Positions 33,078 through 46,900 are shown, numbered from the stretch's first letter. The stretch: 64,000 nt of DNA from Leuctra nigra (GCA_934045905.1 OW203771.1:15749888-15813887); one strand, 5' to 3'. Program-made: numbers and translations. The notes: generated by a model from the letters alone, not told the origin.

Positions 33078-34839
33078 AATGTGAGATTGTGTTTTGCTCG
33101 GTGTGGTATGTTTGCTACATTGTATTACACACAACAACAAAAAACGATTTGTTACATTATCTTGTTAGGAATGTCGGTTTATTGACGTTTTTAGGGAATC
33201 CATATTACCTAGAATTGGTGCCCACTGATATTATGTAGGCTTTATTTACGAAGTTTGTACGTTCTTTGTTATTCTTTAAGTTGAAATGAATAAAACATTG
33301 CCTTCGTGTTTGGTTTGTACTAGTATTTTCAAATCAGTAGTCATCCTTTATAATAATTTTTATAACCAAAGCACACATTTTATGTAGCATTGTTCATATT
33401 TTACTAAGTTAAACATAGAATTGTTATCTATTGTTTCAAGTTCATAATTTTAATTTTGTATAGGTATGCTGGATCCAAGAGGTCAACCTTATTTTGTAAA
33501 AGGACAAAAAAACTATTTTGCAAACTGTTTTGTAAACAGTGATAATAATTCAACAAATTGTTGTTCAATACTATGGTATTTTTGACACTTCCGGTTGTCT
33601 GTTTGATTGTTGTCTTTAGGCCGAATCAAATGTAATATATGAGGATATTATAATGATTGAGCAAAATCATCTGATTAATTGAAAAGGGTTAAGTAATGTT
33701 ATAAACTACATTTTGCATGTTAATCAAGGAACTATATTCTATCATTATTTAAAGGCTTCTAACGAAATTTGTCTAAAAGGACCAAATGTATCACTTGCTA
33801 ATGACTGTAGTTTGTGTCATATAGACACGCTGGTCATGCACGCACAGCATATTGCATTCCTGGATAGAATAGCTTTTCAACATTATTATCATCATCAACT
33901 GGGTGGCTGAAAAAAAAATTACCTTGTTTGAGAGGTCACTCCGACAGAACTATAAAAGATGAAGAGCTGAAACTTTCACACATTATAGAACAAATATGAA
34001 AATTTAATGTGTGTAATTTTCAGAAATGTAGATATAATATGAAAAAGTACAGATATTTGAATGAAGACGTTCAAAATCAGTTTTTACCAGCGTTTTCAAA
34101 CTTGAACAGAACTTAACAGCAAACAAAAATAAAAGATGAAAAATAAATAAAAAATATATTAAAGATAATCAAGAAAAATTAAAAAAGGATCTGCCTTTTA
34201 CATTCTAGTATCACATTAGCCACCAGAGTGCAGTCGTGCTCCTTGTTTTCTCAAATAATCCTGTAATTATTTTACCTGTAACTTTTATTTATTTTAATTA
34301 TTTGATACACAAATTTAATTTTATACTCACATTAAAAGCGTAACTTTAAAATAACAACAAGATGGTTTCTATGTGTCCCATTTAAAACCTCTGAAAGTTT
34401 AATAATTTAAAATAAGATACTTGTCTGTCTATTATTTAATTTCAATAGACGATTCCTAAAAGTATTTAAGTGGCTCTGGTTTCTGAAATAATTCATATGC
34501 AGTTTGATTTCCAGATATCTATTGACGTGTGTAACTCATTGTTGACACACATCAATAGATACTTGGAAATCGAACAGCAAGTGAAATTTTCTATGAAACC
34601 AAAGCCACTCAGATACGTTATGGAATCGTCTATTGGGGTAGATAACGCCGCGAAATCGGATCGTGAAGTGTTCATAATTGCATAATTCATATTTCAAGAC
34701 AATTCATTCTGTCAAGCTTTTTGACTTATGAAATATAAAGTACGCTGGAATTGAATCTGATTCAGAAGGTCACATAAGTGAACTGCTTCTTCTACATTGT
34801 ACATTCTACATTATACATTCTACATTCTACATTGTCGTC
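33078..34839. promoter_or_regulatory. Divergent intergenic region between OR-B and OR-D
   Basis: The start codons of OR-B (-) and OR-D (+) face away from each other across about 1.76 kb, so both promoters should lie here. It contains part of a MITE near 33,895 (CTGGGTGGCTG, related to 43,004), a fold-back at 34,468-34,612 (GATTTCCAGATATCTATTGA inverted) and the first copy of the OR-D upstream repeat. No individual promoter element can be assigned with confidence. Confidence 0.5.
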
Positions 34840-34906
34840 ATGGATATATACAGTTTGGATAAATACTCAATTAGCAGATCTACAGTGAAGGCCATGGATA
34901 ACTTAG
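34840..34906 (+). CDS. OR-D alternative exon 1a
   Basis: Encodes MDIYSLDKYSISRSTVKAMD NL with donor G|GTGACT, phase 1. It is a tandem duplicate of exon 1b 489 bp downstream, differing by two residues. It splices in frame to exon 2 just as well. Which copy is used cannot be told from sequence. Confidence 0.6.
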
Positions 34907-37900
34907 GTGACTTCTTCCTATTCACTTTGTTCTTGAAACAGTTGAGTATTCGACGACGTCATCAAAATGTCGACGTCTAGACGTGTTATTGACGGGGTAT
35001 CTGTTAGGCAGGACAGCAGAAGTATTGAGGAATCTGTCATCAATAATTGTGCAGGCTGGCACATCGGGTATATGAATTCACAAAAGAGAGTCGTTATATG
35101 GACCCCTCTTCCCTTCCCTTTTGTGCTGGATATTCTATTATTTAAAAGAAGAAACTTGTCTAGGTACCTTTTATTTGTTTCATTTGGGGTAGATTAGACC
35201 TCGGCATCGGATCGTTAAGTGTTCATATACGTACGGAATCCATATTTCAAGAAAATTCATTCTGGCAAGCTCTTTGACGCGCTCATACACGTAACACACC
35301 AGTGGACTACGTCTTCAACATTTTAGTCATGGATCCATATAGTTTGGATAAATACACAATTAGCAGATCTACAGTGAAGGCCATGGATAACTTAGGTGAC
35401 TGTTTTAACTCAATTATCTTCTTATTCTCTTTATACACCCTGTAGACCAAAACATAAACTAAACGCGCATGCCCAATCCGCCATTTTATCTTCCAGCTAT
35501 GTGTGACATTCAGGCAAGGCACTTATATGTCAATCGTATAACGATAGTTCAGTAAAAGTTATAATTACATCGCGAAATAACAGAAATTGATGCTTACCTC
35601 AGTGTCAACATTCAAATACAATCGGCATATTTCATTTCAGCACATATTCATACACATTCTTGTGAAAACTAGATGTCTATTCACCAAAATCACCATTTGA
35701 CAAACGCATTTTTTATCACGGTCTTCGGAACCGTTCCCTTTCTGAATGAGCTCATTCAGAAAAGTTTCAGAAAGCCGTGATAAAAAAATGCGATATGTCA
35801 AATGGTGTTTTTAGTGAATAGACATCTAGTTTTCACAAGAATGTGTATGAATATGTGCTGAAATGAAATATGCCGATTGTATTTGAATGTTGACACTGAG
35901 GTAAGAATCAATTTCTGTTATTTCGCGATGTAATTATAACTTTTACTGAACTCATTAAGATTGACATTTAAGTGACTTGGAACATGCGCACTTAAGAGTG
36001 GTCACACATAGTGACACGCCCTTTTTTAGTTCGCTTTGAGGGCGCCACTAGTTTATGTTTTGGTCAATTCGAACAAATAAGCGATACGTGATGGAGCCAC
36101 TTCTGGCAGGAAAATTTTTAGATGCACTTTTTTGTTTTGATGTTCGTGTTTCCACAAGGCAGTGAAAAAGTAGAAACAAATGAACTGTAGATTTAGTTAC
36201 AAGTTTACTTTTTTAGCCATTACAAACAACTAACGCAAATTTTATATATTTTATTTACATAAATAAACCCTTTAAAACCGCCATTATCGTAGTACCAAAG
36301 AATCCACCAGAGGTCAGTCGTGTTCCTTATTTTCTCGATTTATAGCGTTTTCCACTGGCTGCACTGGTGCTGCACTGGGTTGTACCAAATACATTAATAG
36401 GTTACCATTATAAATGTATTTGGTTGCACTGAGAGCGGGTGTCGTTTTCCACTGGGAAATCCAGTGTGCACTGGAGTGTTTTTTTCGTTTTCCACTGGCA
36501 AAGTTGCACGCTCTGAGGGCACATTTCTCGCACTGAGAAAATTCTCAGTGCAAGCCATTGCACTCGAATATTCCAAGATGGACGCTTGAAAAATGGTTGC
36601 TGTTTATAACCTATTTGAATCTTCAATAACAGTGATAGTTTAATTGACCAACAATGGATGATCTAAAAGAAATTCTATGAAATTCATTGCTATTTTTAGG
36701 TTATTTTAGCACTGGAAATATCCTTGTTTTCGACTGGGGTATTTCTTTTGCCGCACTAGTGCAGAGCATGACGTCACAGAGCAATTCTTTGCTCTCATTC
36801 AGTGCATGCCATGCTATAAATGATTAATCTCTACTCAAAGATAATCCCTGTTCACACTGTAATAGATGATTGTGATTAACTCAATAAGAAGGAAAGTGTG
36901 AACGCATTGTGAGTGATGAGATTTTATTACATCAGATGTGTAAAATTCAAAGCCAAAAATAGGACAAAAAATTTTATCACCCCTGAACATTTTTACATTT
37001 TCATTCGTGGAAATCAAAATAAAATGTCACTTGACATTTCTCCGGGAAACATGGCATGTGTCATATTTCAGAAATGTGACATCATTTCTATGTATCCATA
37101 ACAATAGTGTTACCATGGCGATCACTTTGTTGCCATAGCAATATTTGACTGTTTTATAAAATTAGAAGAATGGTATATAATATTTTGTAACGACAGGATC
37201 GGCCACTTTGGCGCTAGAGTCGAGGCTGTACTTTTCATATCAACGTATTTCTAACCCCACAGTCCGTATCTTCATGTTATATTATAATAATTAATGTTGA
37301 TATTTGGTTATTTACCGAAAGAGTGGATAATTATTAGAAATGATTGTGCTATAATGATACTTTGATCATATAATGACAGCTCACAGAATTATTTTTGTTT
37401 CCAGTGCTTTCTTGTACTGACTCACTGCACAATGGAAAGTTGTAACTTTCAATTAAAACAATTGAGAGGGTGTCGCTTCAGATTGATATAGAATTTTGTA
37501 AAGTCCTTTACAAAAGTCCTTTTGTAAAGTATTTCTCGGTGTTTATACTTTTATTTCAAAGATACGATTAAATATTTGGAAATGTCATTGACTTGGCTCC
37601 ATTTTTGATATCACTCCTTTTCGGTGTTGAATTTTTTTAAAGTAAAGAGACTTGGCTGGTATTTTTACACGGAGTGTTTTTTATGGGGATATCACTCCTT
37701 TTTTCAGTTTATTCTTATAACTTGTAACATTGTTTCACCAATGACTATAATTCCTTTAAAAAAATACGCCTTTGTGGTTTGGTTGCTAAGAAGAATTGTG
37801 TTCGGTGCTAAATGTAAGCTTAAAATTATATTCCATGATGAATTGCGAAAGCATCGTTCCAATCGGTCCAACTGTTCTCGAGTTATCGCATCACTTCCAG

Positions 37901-40900
37901 TTTTCAAAATGGCGGCTGACATCACTGCCACCTAATATCTGTATCTTAAATGTTATGTAACATTATAAGCCTTCTGAATATGTATTTATTGTTATAAGAG
38001 ATGGTTTTAGTCAGATTTGGCATTGTTATGGCGTCATTTCCGGTTTTAGTAATAGTGCATTTCTATTTCGACTATTGATGTTTCATATAGATGACCGTCT
38101 GAAACGATTGGCGCAAATTTCGTTTCGATCGGTTCAGCCGTTTTCGAGATATGACGTCACTTCCGGTTTCAAAATGGCGGCATAAAACCGGTTATAGCAA
38201 AAGGCACCTTAGACGCCAAAAGTGCACACGTGGTAAAAATTTCAGATCGATCGGTTAACCCGTTTGGGCTGTGGCCCTGTCAACAGTGTTTCCTGATATC
38301 TGAATCATCATCATCATCAGATAGCTTTTAAAAGGGGTGTAATTTCACTGTTTTCACGGCCATCTTGCTCGCAAATGACATAACCTGTTGTTTCCAAATT
38401 TGGTATAGGGGGTGGGGTAGGCCATAGCTCGAAATTAAGATATTTCGCAACAATGTGAGATTTTCCAATGTTGAGATCCAGTAGGCCGAAAATGCCATGT
38501 TGTTGCTTACAGTAAAAGTGTTTGGTCTGCTCCTCAGTTTATTAGGCATTTACAGTATGTTGAGTGAGTGTGAGTGTACCGTACGACTTGGCTGGGTGGA
38601 GCGACCGCTCCACTAGATGTATCTAAACAGTGAGTACATCTTCTTACGCCTGTCAAAATAAAGTTTCGCGAGTTTTAATTTTGAGTGACATGAACAGCTT
38701 ACTTCAAAGCTGACTTCACACTTCTTACTCACTCCCGATGGCAACGCTGCAGCACACAGCGGGAAAAAGTTTGGCTAGTGCCCTATTCCTTGAAAACTAT
38801 TCGCAATAAGATGACCATAAGATAATATAGGGGAGAAAACTCAAATTATCTCAATAACTAGACGCGAGAAGTGTCTAATATTTTCAGGGATTGTGTAGCA
38901 CGATTATCAATAAGTACACAAAAATTTATGAAGATCTGAGACAATGCCTCGAGTGATCGCGCCAAAGGAGATCAAATATTTAACAGAGATAATCTTTCGT
39001 CCGCACGGTATTTGGGCGGGTATTACCAAAGATAGGGGGAATTTAATAATATTGAATTAACCTGAGAGTAATCACCAGAAACAGAAACAGGATAAATTGC
39101 AACTGGACACACGCAATCTTTGTTAGACCCCAGCCTTGCCATTCCTCCTGTTTCTTTAAGAATAGCTGCACTAGGCTTTTTTTCTTCTCAGTACCTTCAA
39201 GTTAGACACTGAACTCACTGACAGACAATGTTGCACGTCTAAAAATAGCATGTGACAAACAGCAGGGGTTCAAAGTTAGTGGACCTGTCAGACCACAGGT
39301 GACTATAGGCCCGTCACTATTTTAACACAATTATCAAAAAAAAATTATTTACTGTTAATTTACACTTCTAATACATTTTTATTAGTAATTACATAAAGTA
39401 AGTAATAACGTAATTTTTTTCATAAATCCATCACGCTTTAATGATTTGGCGACGACTTAAACGGATTTTCTAAGAATGTGCTTTTTGGGAATAAAACGTG
39501 TTTCCCTATGCTAAATTCATTGGAAAATAAGCATAATTCAATAGCCATGGAAGCATTCATGTTAATTATTTATGATATATATTTTCCTATTATATGATCA
39601 ATGTATCCATAGGCTATACAAATACAAATATGATATGATTTAATACGATTTAAATTTATTTATTTCAAATGATAGCAAGGATCCTCTAAAATTTCGTATT
39701 TATCCCGTTTTTCATTAAAATCAGCAACATTAGGTAATATGTTAATATTTGGGGTCCGGTATTAGATTAATACATCTACAATGACATTATAAAAATAAAT
39801 TGACACTTAAAATTCCTTCCAAATGTACATGGGAGCCAATAGTAAATAGGGTCTGTCAGACCCCAGGTGACCACTCGCGTTTCAAACGACAGGTGACTAC
39901 CGGCGGGTTAAGACAGCTGGGTAGTGAGTTTGACCTTGAAGAGTTTTTTAATCGATTTTTATCAATATCTTTTACCAATGTAATTGTTAACAAAATAGGG
40001 CTATGTACGCGTATTCAAAACTGTTTAATGAAAATAATATCATAGTTTGGAATAAGTTATTAGTTTTATTTTGTCCAACAGGTGTTTAGTACCATAATTT
40101 ACTAATTTTCGGGTACTAAACATCTGTTGGACAAAGTAAATTTAACTAGGAAAACGCTCTGAGTAACGCGTTGATGAGCGAGCACGGATACGCGCAACAC
40201 CTCGAACCGAAATTTTGTTCATCGAAAATGTCCTTAGCCAATAATAAGGACAAGCCAATAATTCTTGAATTTCGCCACATACTTGTGTGAAAATCTCCAA
40301 CAATTCTCAAAATATTGGTCCCAATAACCACGCAAAGTTTTAAGTTGATCGATTGAACCTTTATGATTGAATGATTCCCTGTTAATTTCTAAAAATCACA
40401 GGATCTCGTTCAAAAAATATTTAAACGGTCATATCAGTTTCGTAATATACGTTTGAAAGTTTCTGCTCTAACAACCTTGAAGTGAAGATTCGAAGATGCC
40501 GTGAAATGTGAAATTCGAGAACTATGACAGCCAACACGCAAAATATCCGTAAACTGTCAATAACTTTAGAATTTAAACACAGTTTATTCTGAAAATTGTC
40601 AAAAATACAGATAATGTTGGACCCGATGACCATGCAAATTTTTAAGTTGATCGGACAAACGGTTCTGGTTTAAATTTCAAAAAGCACATTAAATATTTTT
40701 TTTAAATTTTAACCAATGAGAGGATTTGGCTGAAAATTTGTAAAATAAGAGACAATGTTGGTCTTAATGACCATGCAAAATATAAGGTTGATCACATTTG
40801 TCGAAGACCATTTTCATTTTTCAGCCTATCAGGAGATGTTTATTTAAATTTTAACCAATCAATGGATTTCAAAAAAAATTAGGGTCAGCAAACAGAAAAG

Positions 40901-43900
40901 GTTGTCTCTACATGTGTGCAAAATTTCAGATCGATCGGTGAAACGGTGCGACTACCATTGCTCCAGATAGCAGACAAAAAAAACAAAAAAAAACAGAGGT
41001 CCGTGTCAAACGAGTCAAAAGGAGACGCTCGCTTCGCTCGCTCAATAAACCATTACAAGCTATGGAATTATTTCCATTGAACTGTTCTGAATACGCGTAC
41101 ATAGCCCTATTTTGTCAACAATTACATTGGTAAAAGATATTGATAAAAATCGATTAAAAAACTCGTCAAGGCCACGCTCACTACCAAGCCCTCTTAAATT
41201 GACGTTACAGGAATTATTTTCCAATGTTTAAATTACGTCTACGAACCTGCAGACAAGCATTTTATTTCATTTTGAAAAATATTTTTTTTTAAATGAACTA
41301 ACGTCAACACATACTCCGGTAATTAATTCAGAACATCTTCCAGGCATACGCACTTACTCCGCTGACGTCAAGAAGAGCTTCACAAACCGACTGAGATTCT
41401 TTATTTGCCGCGTTGTCGCTGCTGAAGTCATTCTAGAAGCCTTCGTCCTGCGATACTTGTTCATATACATCAACTGGCAGACGATCACAATCCAAGAAGT
41501 ACCGAAGCTGATGTTCTTGCTGAATTCAATGACTGTCTTCTCAGTACATATCTTCACCTTCTACTCAAAACCCGACAAGATACGAAGTTTGATGCTGCAG
41601 TTGGATGAAATCAGCAACAGATTCGCTTCTGAGTTGCAGCGCCATCGAGACATGGTTCAAAGAACTAAGAGAATTGCCGAACTTGTGCTGACAATCAGCA
41701 TTCCTGGAATTTTCGTAATATTTTGTTCTTTTAGTGTCGGAGGATTCCTGCTTTTTATTTCTCAAAAGAAGGTGGATAACGGGTAGGAGAATATATTATT
41801 CAGACACAGATATATAAGTTGCACTTCTGGGACCCTATTCCATAACTTTAAAATTCCAGATTCGGCATCGGCCCGAATTTGATGCACGGCCATACGGTTT
41901 AACATTGCACCAAAAAAGGTTCTTCCCTAATCCGGATATTTAATGTTATAGAATTATTAATTATTTGATTATAATGTTCATACCCAAATCATTTCATACC
42001 CACAGACGATCTTTTGGTGCAGGACTAGAAATACTTAAAGGGCCTGAGGAAGCTGGTAACGGGATATAAATATTTTTCTTCTATTTTTTTTCAAACTTAC
42101 AGAATTTTAATAATCAATAGACCAAAACATAAACTAAACGCGCATGCCCAATCCGCCATTTTCTCTTCCAGTTATGTGTGACATTCAGTCAAGGCACTTA
42201 TATGTCAATCGTATAACGATAGTTCAGTAAAAGTTATAATTATACATCGCGCAATAACAGAAATTGATGCTTACCTCAGTGTCAACATTCAAATACAATC
42301 GGCATTTCATTTCAGCACATATTCATACACATTCTTGTGAAAACTAGATGTCTATTCACCAAAATCACCATTTGACAAATGCATTTTTTTATCACGGTCT
42401 TCTGAACCGTTCCCTATCTGAATGAGCTCATTCAGAAAAGTTTCAGAAAGCCGTGATAAAAAATGCGATATGTCAAATGGTGATTTTGGTGAATAGACAT
42501 CTAGTTTTCACAAGAATGTGTATGAATATGTGCTGAAATGAAATATGCCGATTGTATTTGAATGTTGACACTGAGGTAAGCATCAATTTCTGTTATTTCG
42601 CGATGTAATTATAACTTTTACTGAACTCATTAAGATTGACATTTAAGTGACTTGGAACATGCGCACTAAAGAGTGGTCACACATAGTGACACGCCCTTTT
42701 TTAGTTCGCTTTGAGGGCGCCACTAGTTTATGTTTTGGTCTTGTGATTGGGTTTGTTACTGCTGTGACAGCAGAGCTGAATACTGTCGTCGATATTGAAG
42801 GTGCACATTTTTACTAGATTCAAGCTTGATACATATTTTTTTAACGATCAAATCATGTTTACAAATTTGAACTACGATCACATCAGAAGCACATTTTTGT
42901 ACTGTGTCAGATTTCCTGCAATTTGGTAATTTGGTCCGGTCTTAGACATCGCAGCGAGAAAATATGACGTTAGTCTTGATAAAACGCGCCAGTGGCGTTT
43001 TGCCATTGTACCGGGTGGCGCAAAAATATCACTCTGATTGAGAGGTCACTCTTTCGAAACGATTAGAGATAGGATATAAATTTGCACACATATTATTAGA
43101 AAACATTTCAAAATTTAATATGTGATAGTTTTAAACATATTCATTTGGAAAAACAGATTAAATCAGTCGAAATTAAAGTGTTTGAAAAATTGATTTTGAG
43201 TAATTGTAGGAATTAGGTGAATTAATGTTTATTTACGAATTTATATATGAACATAATTTATGTTTAATAAACTATGCGAATTTGTCTTGGATTTATTAAG
43301 TAAGTAGGTAATGTTTGAATTTATGTCACTTTCGTATATAACGACGTTAAGTTAACATTTTCCAATTATCGTCGGAAATTCAGCCACAACAACTTTTCCC
43401 TCCATATCTCTTCTTGAAACATCTTTATTCAAATGCATGTAACTTTTTTCACATACCTCGAATATTTTTGAAAATTGCACATTTTAAATTTTTATATTTG
43501 ATCTATAACATGTAAAAGTTTCAGCCCTTTATCTTTTATAGTTTTAATGAAGTGACCTCTCAAAAGGGTGATTGCTTTTGCTCCACCCGGTACAATGACG
43601 ACCGTGTTGCAAGTCTCAAACAAAGAAGCGTGTTATATTACTGAAGTAAATAATGGAGTAGGTTTACATGCAGACACATAGGCATGTCCTCAAAGCGATC
43701 AATAAGATTATCTTTTACGTCGTCGTACCATAAGGACATGTACTATATAAGTGTGTTACATTAGGGGCTGTTCATCAAGGACGTCACGCTAAAAATAGGA
43801 TTTTTTGACACCCTCCCCCCTCCCCCCTGTCACGCTGTGTCACATTTTTTCGAGAGCCTCCCCCCCCCCTTAAATAGAATATTTTTTACTGTAAAATATA

Positions 43901-46900
43901 TAATTTATCGCTTTTAGCGAAATTTCCGATCCCAACATAATATCATAGTTGGTAAAATGCTTGCAAATATCTGTATCAAACCGTGACGTCCTACTGCCTC
44001 CAGACCCCCCCCCCCCCTCGCCCTGTCACAATGTGTCCTATACTGGTGTCCTATACTATATTGTTTAAAAGTAGGCCGAAAATGCTATGTTGTTGCTTAC
44101 AGTAAAAGTGTTTTGTCTGCTCCTCAGTTTATATAGGCATTACGGTATGTAGAGTGATTGTGAGTGTACTGTACGACTTGGCTGGGTGGAGCGACTGCTC
44201 CACTAGAATCTAGATAAGGTCCTAATACAATTCACGGCCATATGGCCATATGATAGAAAGTTGATGAAATGTAGACATTGTAGCTGTAAATTTTGGTTCC
44301 ATTTTTACAGATGTTACATCCCAGTGGAGAATTTACCGACGCCAGTCCGTGAAGCGGGGATGTTGATTTATGCCATTGCTTGGTTATCAGGGATATGTCT
44401 ATTCCTGAACATACAAACCATTTCGTATGCACTGATACACCAAGCTACAGGTCAATTCCAAGTTCTGTGCGACATGTTGTTGAATATCCGACCTGACAGT
44501 CTCGAGCACATCATGGCCAAGCGTCGCCAGAAGACTGAGAACAGTCGAACACCAGCTGAGCGACGTGTGATGGATATAAATCAAGGAGGAACACATCTTG
44601 TCCCAACTGTCTCGTATGAAAGACCAAGGGCATGGAAGGTGATAGGAGCGCATCGGTATCCAATCAGATACAAAGCTGATGAAGAGAAGCGTGAGCTTGA
44701 CTTGGAGATGGAGAGACGTCTGAAGGAATGCATCCAGCATCATCAGGAGCTAATCAGGTAGGGATAAATATTAAATTTCGCTTGTCAAGATTGAATTTAT
44801 ATTTACTATCAATAACAATGTATAAGTATGATAATGATGGAAAATTTAGTGAATCTCTCACTTAGGGATGGTGTTTTGGAGGTAACCTGCGAAATAAAAA
44901 CGCGCACCCCGACTGGGAATCGAACCCAGATCCTTCGGGTTTCCGGCCCTATGCTTTAACCATTAAGCTATCGGGACGCATTCTTAATCAGCAGGTTGGG
45001 TTGCCATACAACTCTTGCGAGTCCGAGTATCTGACCTATACACGAAGACTGAAGCACTTCGACTTCATTTGACAACGTGAATACATCTCTCTCGAATGGC
45101 TATGCTCAAATTTCTGAGCTACGAGTGGATTGTTTGATAATGATGGAAAATTTAGTGAATCTCTCACTTAGGGATGGTGTTTTGGAGGTAACCTGCGAAA
45201 TAAAAACGCGCACCCCGACTGGGAATCGAACCCAGATCCTTCGGGTTTCCGGCCCTATGCTTTAACCATTAAGCTATCGGGACGCATTCTTAATCAGCAG
45301 GTTGGGTTGCCATTCAACTCTTGCGAGTCCGAGTATCTGACCTATACACGAAGACTGAAGCACTTCGACTTCATTTGACAACGTGAATACATCTCTCTCG
45401 AATGCCTATGCTCAAACTTCTGAGCTACGAGTGGATTGTTTGATAATGATGGAAAATTTAGTGAATCTCTCACTTAGGGATGGTGTTTTGGAGGTAACCT
45501 GCGAAATAAAAACGCGCACCCCGACTGGGAATCGAACCCAGATCCTTCGGGTTTCCGGCCCTATGCTTTAACCATTAAGCTATCGGGACGCATTCTTAAT
45601 CAGCAGGTTGGGTTGCCATACAACTCTTGCGAGTCCGAGTATCTGACCTATGGGTTCGATTCCCAGTCGGGGTGCGCGTTTTTATTTCGCAGGTTACCTC
45701 CAAAAAAATGTATAAGTATTTTGGCAATATCCATGAAACAGCCGTTGGGTTTCTTTCTTCTAGTCTGTGGAGCAATATAACCTCAGCTTATAAGCCTCTG
45801 ATGAACAGTGGACTGATTTACTACCTCGTGTCATCCTCATTGGCTGTACTGTACATCAGTTTGGTAAGAATTGAGGGAAATTAGCTATAGTCGATTCTAG
45901 ACGCAGAAACATTCATTGTTCTCGTTTTATAATGTATCGTAAAATCATATGCTCTCAATTTATCCTTGACCATTTATTGCCCATCCCTTCTTCGAGGTCG
46001 TTTACAACCTGTAGCTCTTAGCTCTCTAAGGGTTACACAGATTAGTTCCGAAAGACTGGACCTTGAAGGGGTGAAAAAGTAGACACATTTGAGGGTCTAT
46101 TGATGGCTCTGCGGCAGAGCTGATACAGAAAGCTTTCCACAGAAGAGGTATGTTTTGACACATTTAGGTTTTTACGATAGGGTCAGGTCCATTGTAAGTG
46201 AGAACAATGAGTGTTTCTGCATCTAGAATCAACTGTAGGGAGCTTGTGTTGACTTCAAAGCAAATGAGTCTTCTTCTTCAGGTGCCTTCTATTGACATCG
46301 TCACCTACTTGATGCTCACCATAACCTTCGGTTCATCGTTCATCATTGGAGCATACTTCTGGATGTGCGACGTAGTAAAAGAAGAGGTAAGAAGAGTTAA
46401 CTTTTTCCTTTGGTTTGTGAAATATTTAAAAGTTGAATTCAGCCTAGATTAGATTAGATTAGATTAGATTAGATTAGATAAGATACACCTTACATATTCT
46501 CAACAGAGCCATGTTCCACTAGTGAGAATGTAATAGAGAAGGGAGGAAAGCACGAACTTCCACAACCCGCGCCGTCGAGAGACTGATAACAGGTGGAGGG
46601 AGGTCGTCACACTTAAGCCGGTTTCACATAAAGCACGTTTCGCGTTTTGCGTTTCGCGTCTTTTTCTTATTACCAATCACAAGTGTGCCTTGATCAGTTT
46701 CTGGACTTGTTAATTTGGTCAAAAAAAAAGACGCGAAACGCAAACCGCGAAACGCGCTTTATGTGAAACCGGCTTAACCCCTCAAAAAATCAGTCTCTCT
46801 GGCCCAACGGCAGCAACTAGCAAGTCAGAGTTGCATGGTCACCCATCCAACTACTGATTGCGCTTAAGCCGTTTTACATTGTTGTGAATGGGCAATGGCT

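Larger units (their letters stand above)
34633..35403 (+). repeat. Tandem duplication of OR-D first exon and upstream flank
   Basis: Copy 1 (34,633 to about 34,913) and copy 2 (35,184 to about 35,403) share TTGGGGTAGAT, CGGATCGTGAAGTGTTCATA (GTTAAG in copy 2), ATATTTCAAG and the complete exon 1. Copy 1 also has a TACATTCTACATT mini-repeat before the start codon. Confidence 0.75.

Noticed and set aside
39800..40045. Small gene with FFNRFLSISFTNVIVNKIG
   Set aside because: The same DNA occurs as an inverted arm at 41.1 kb and as single arms at 21.7 and 56.5 kb; the frame is not kept in those copies.
44903..44979. Functional tRNA gene (three copies)
   Set aside because: A perfect T-arm is present, but the base before the putative anticodon is C, the D-arm is weak, and the units belong to a retroposed array with a target duplication.
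46445..46483. Telomere-like (TTAGG)n
   Set aside because: The repeat is AGATT, not the insect telomere TTAGG; an ordinary microsatellite.
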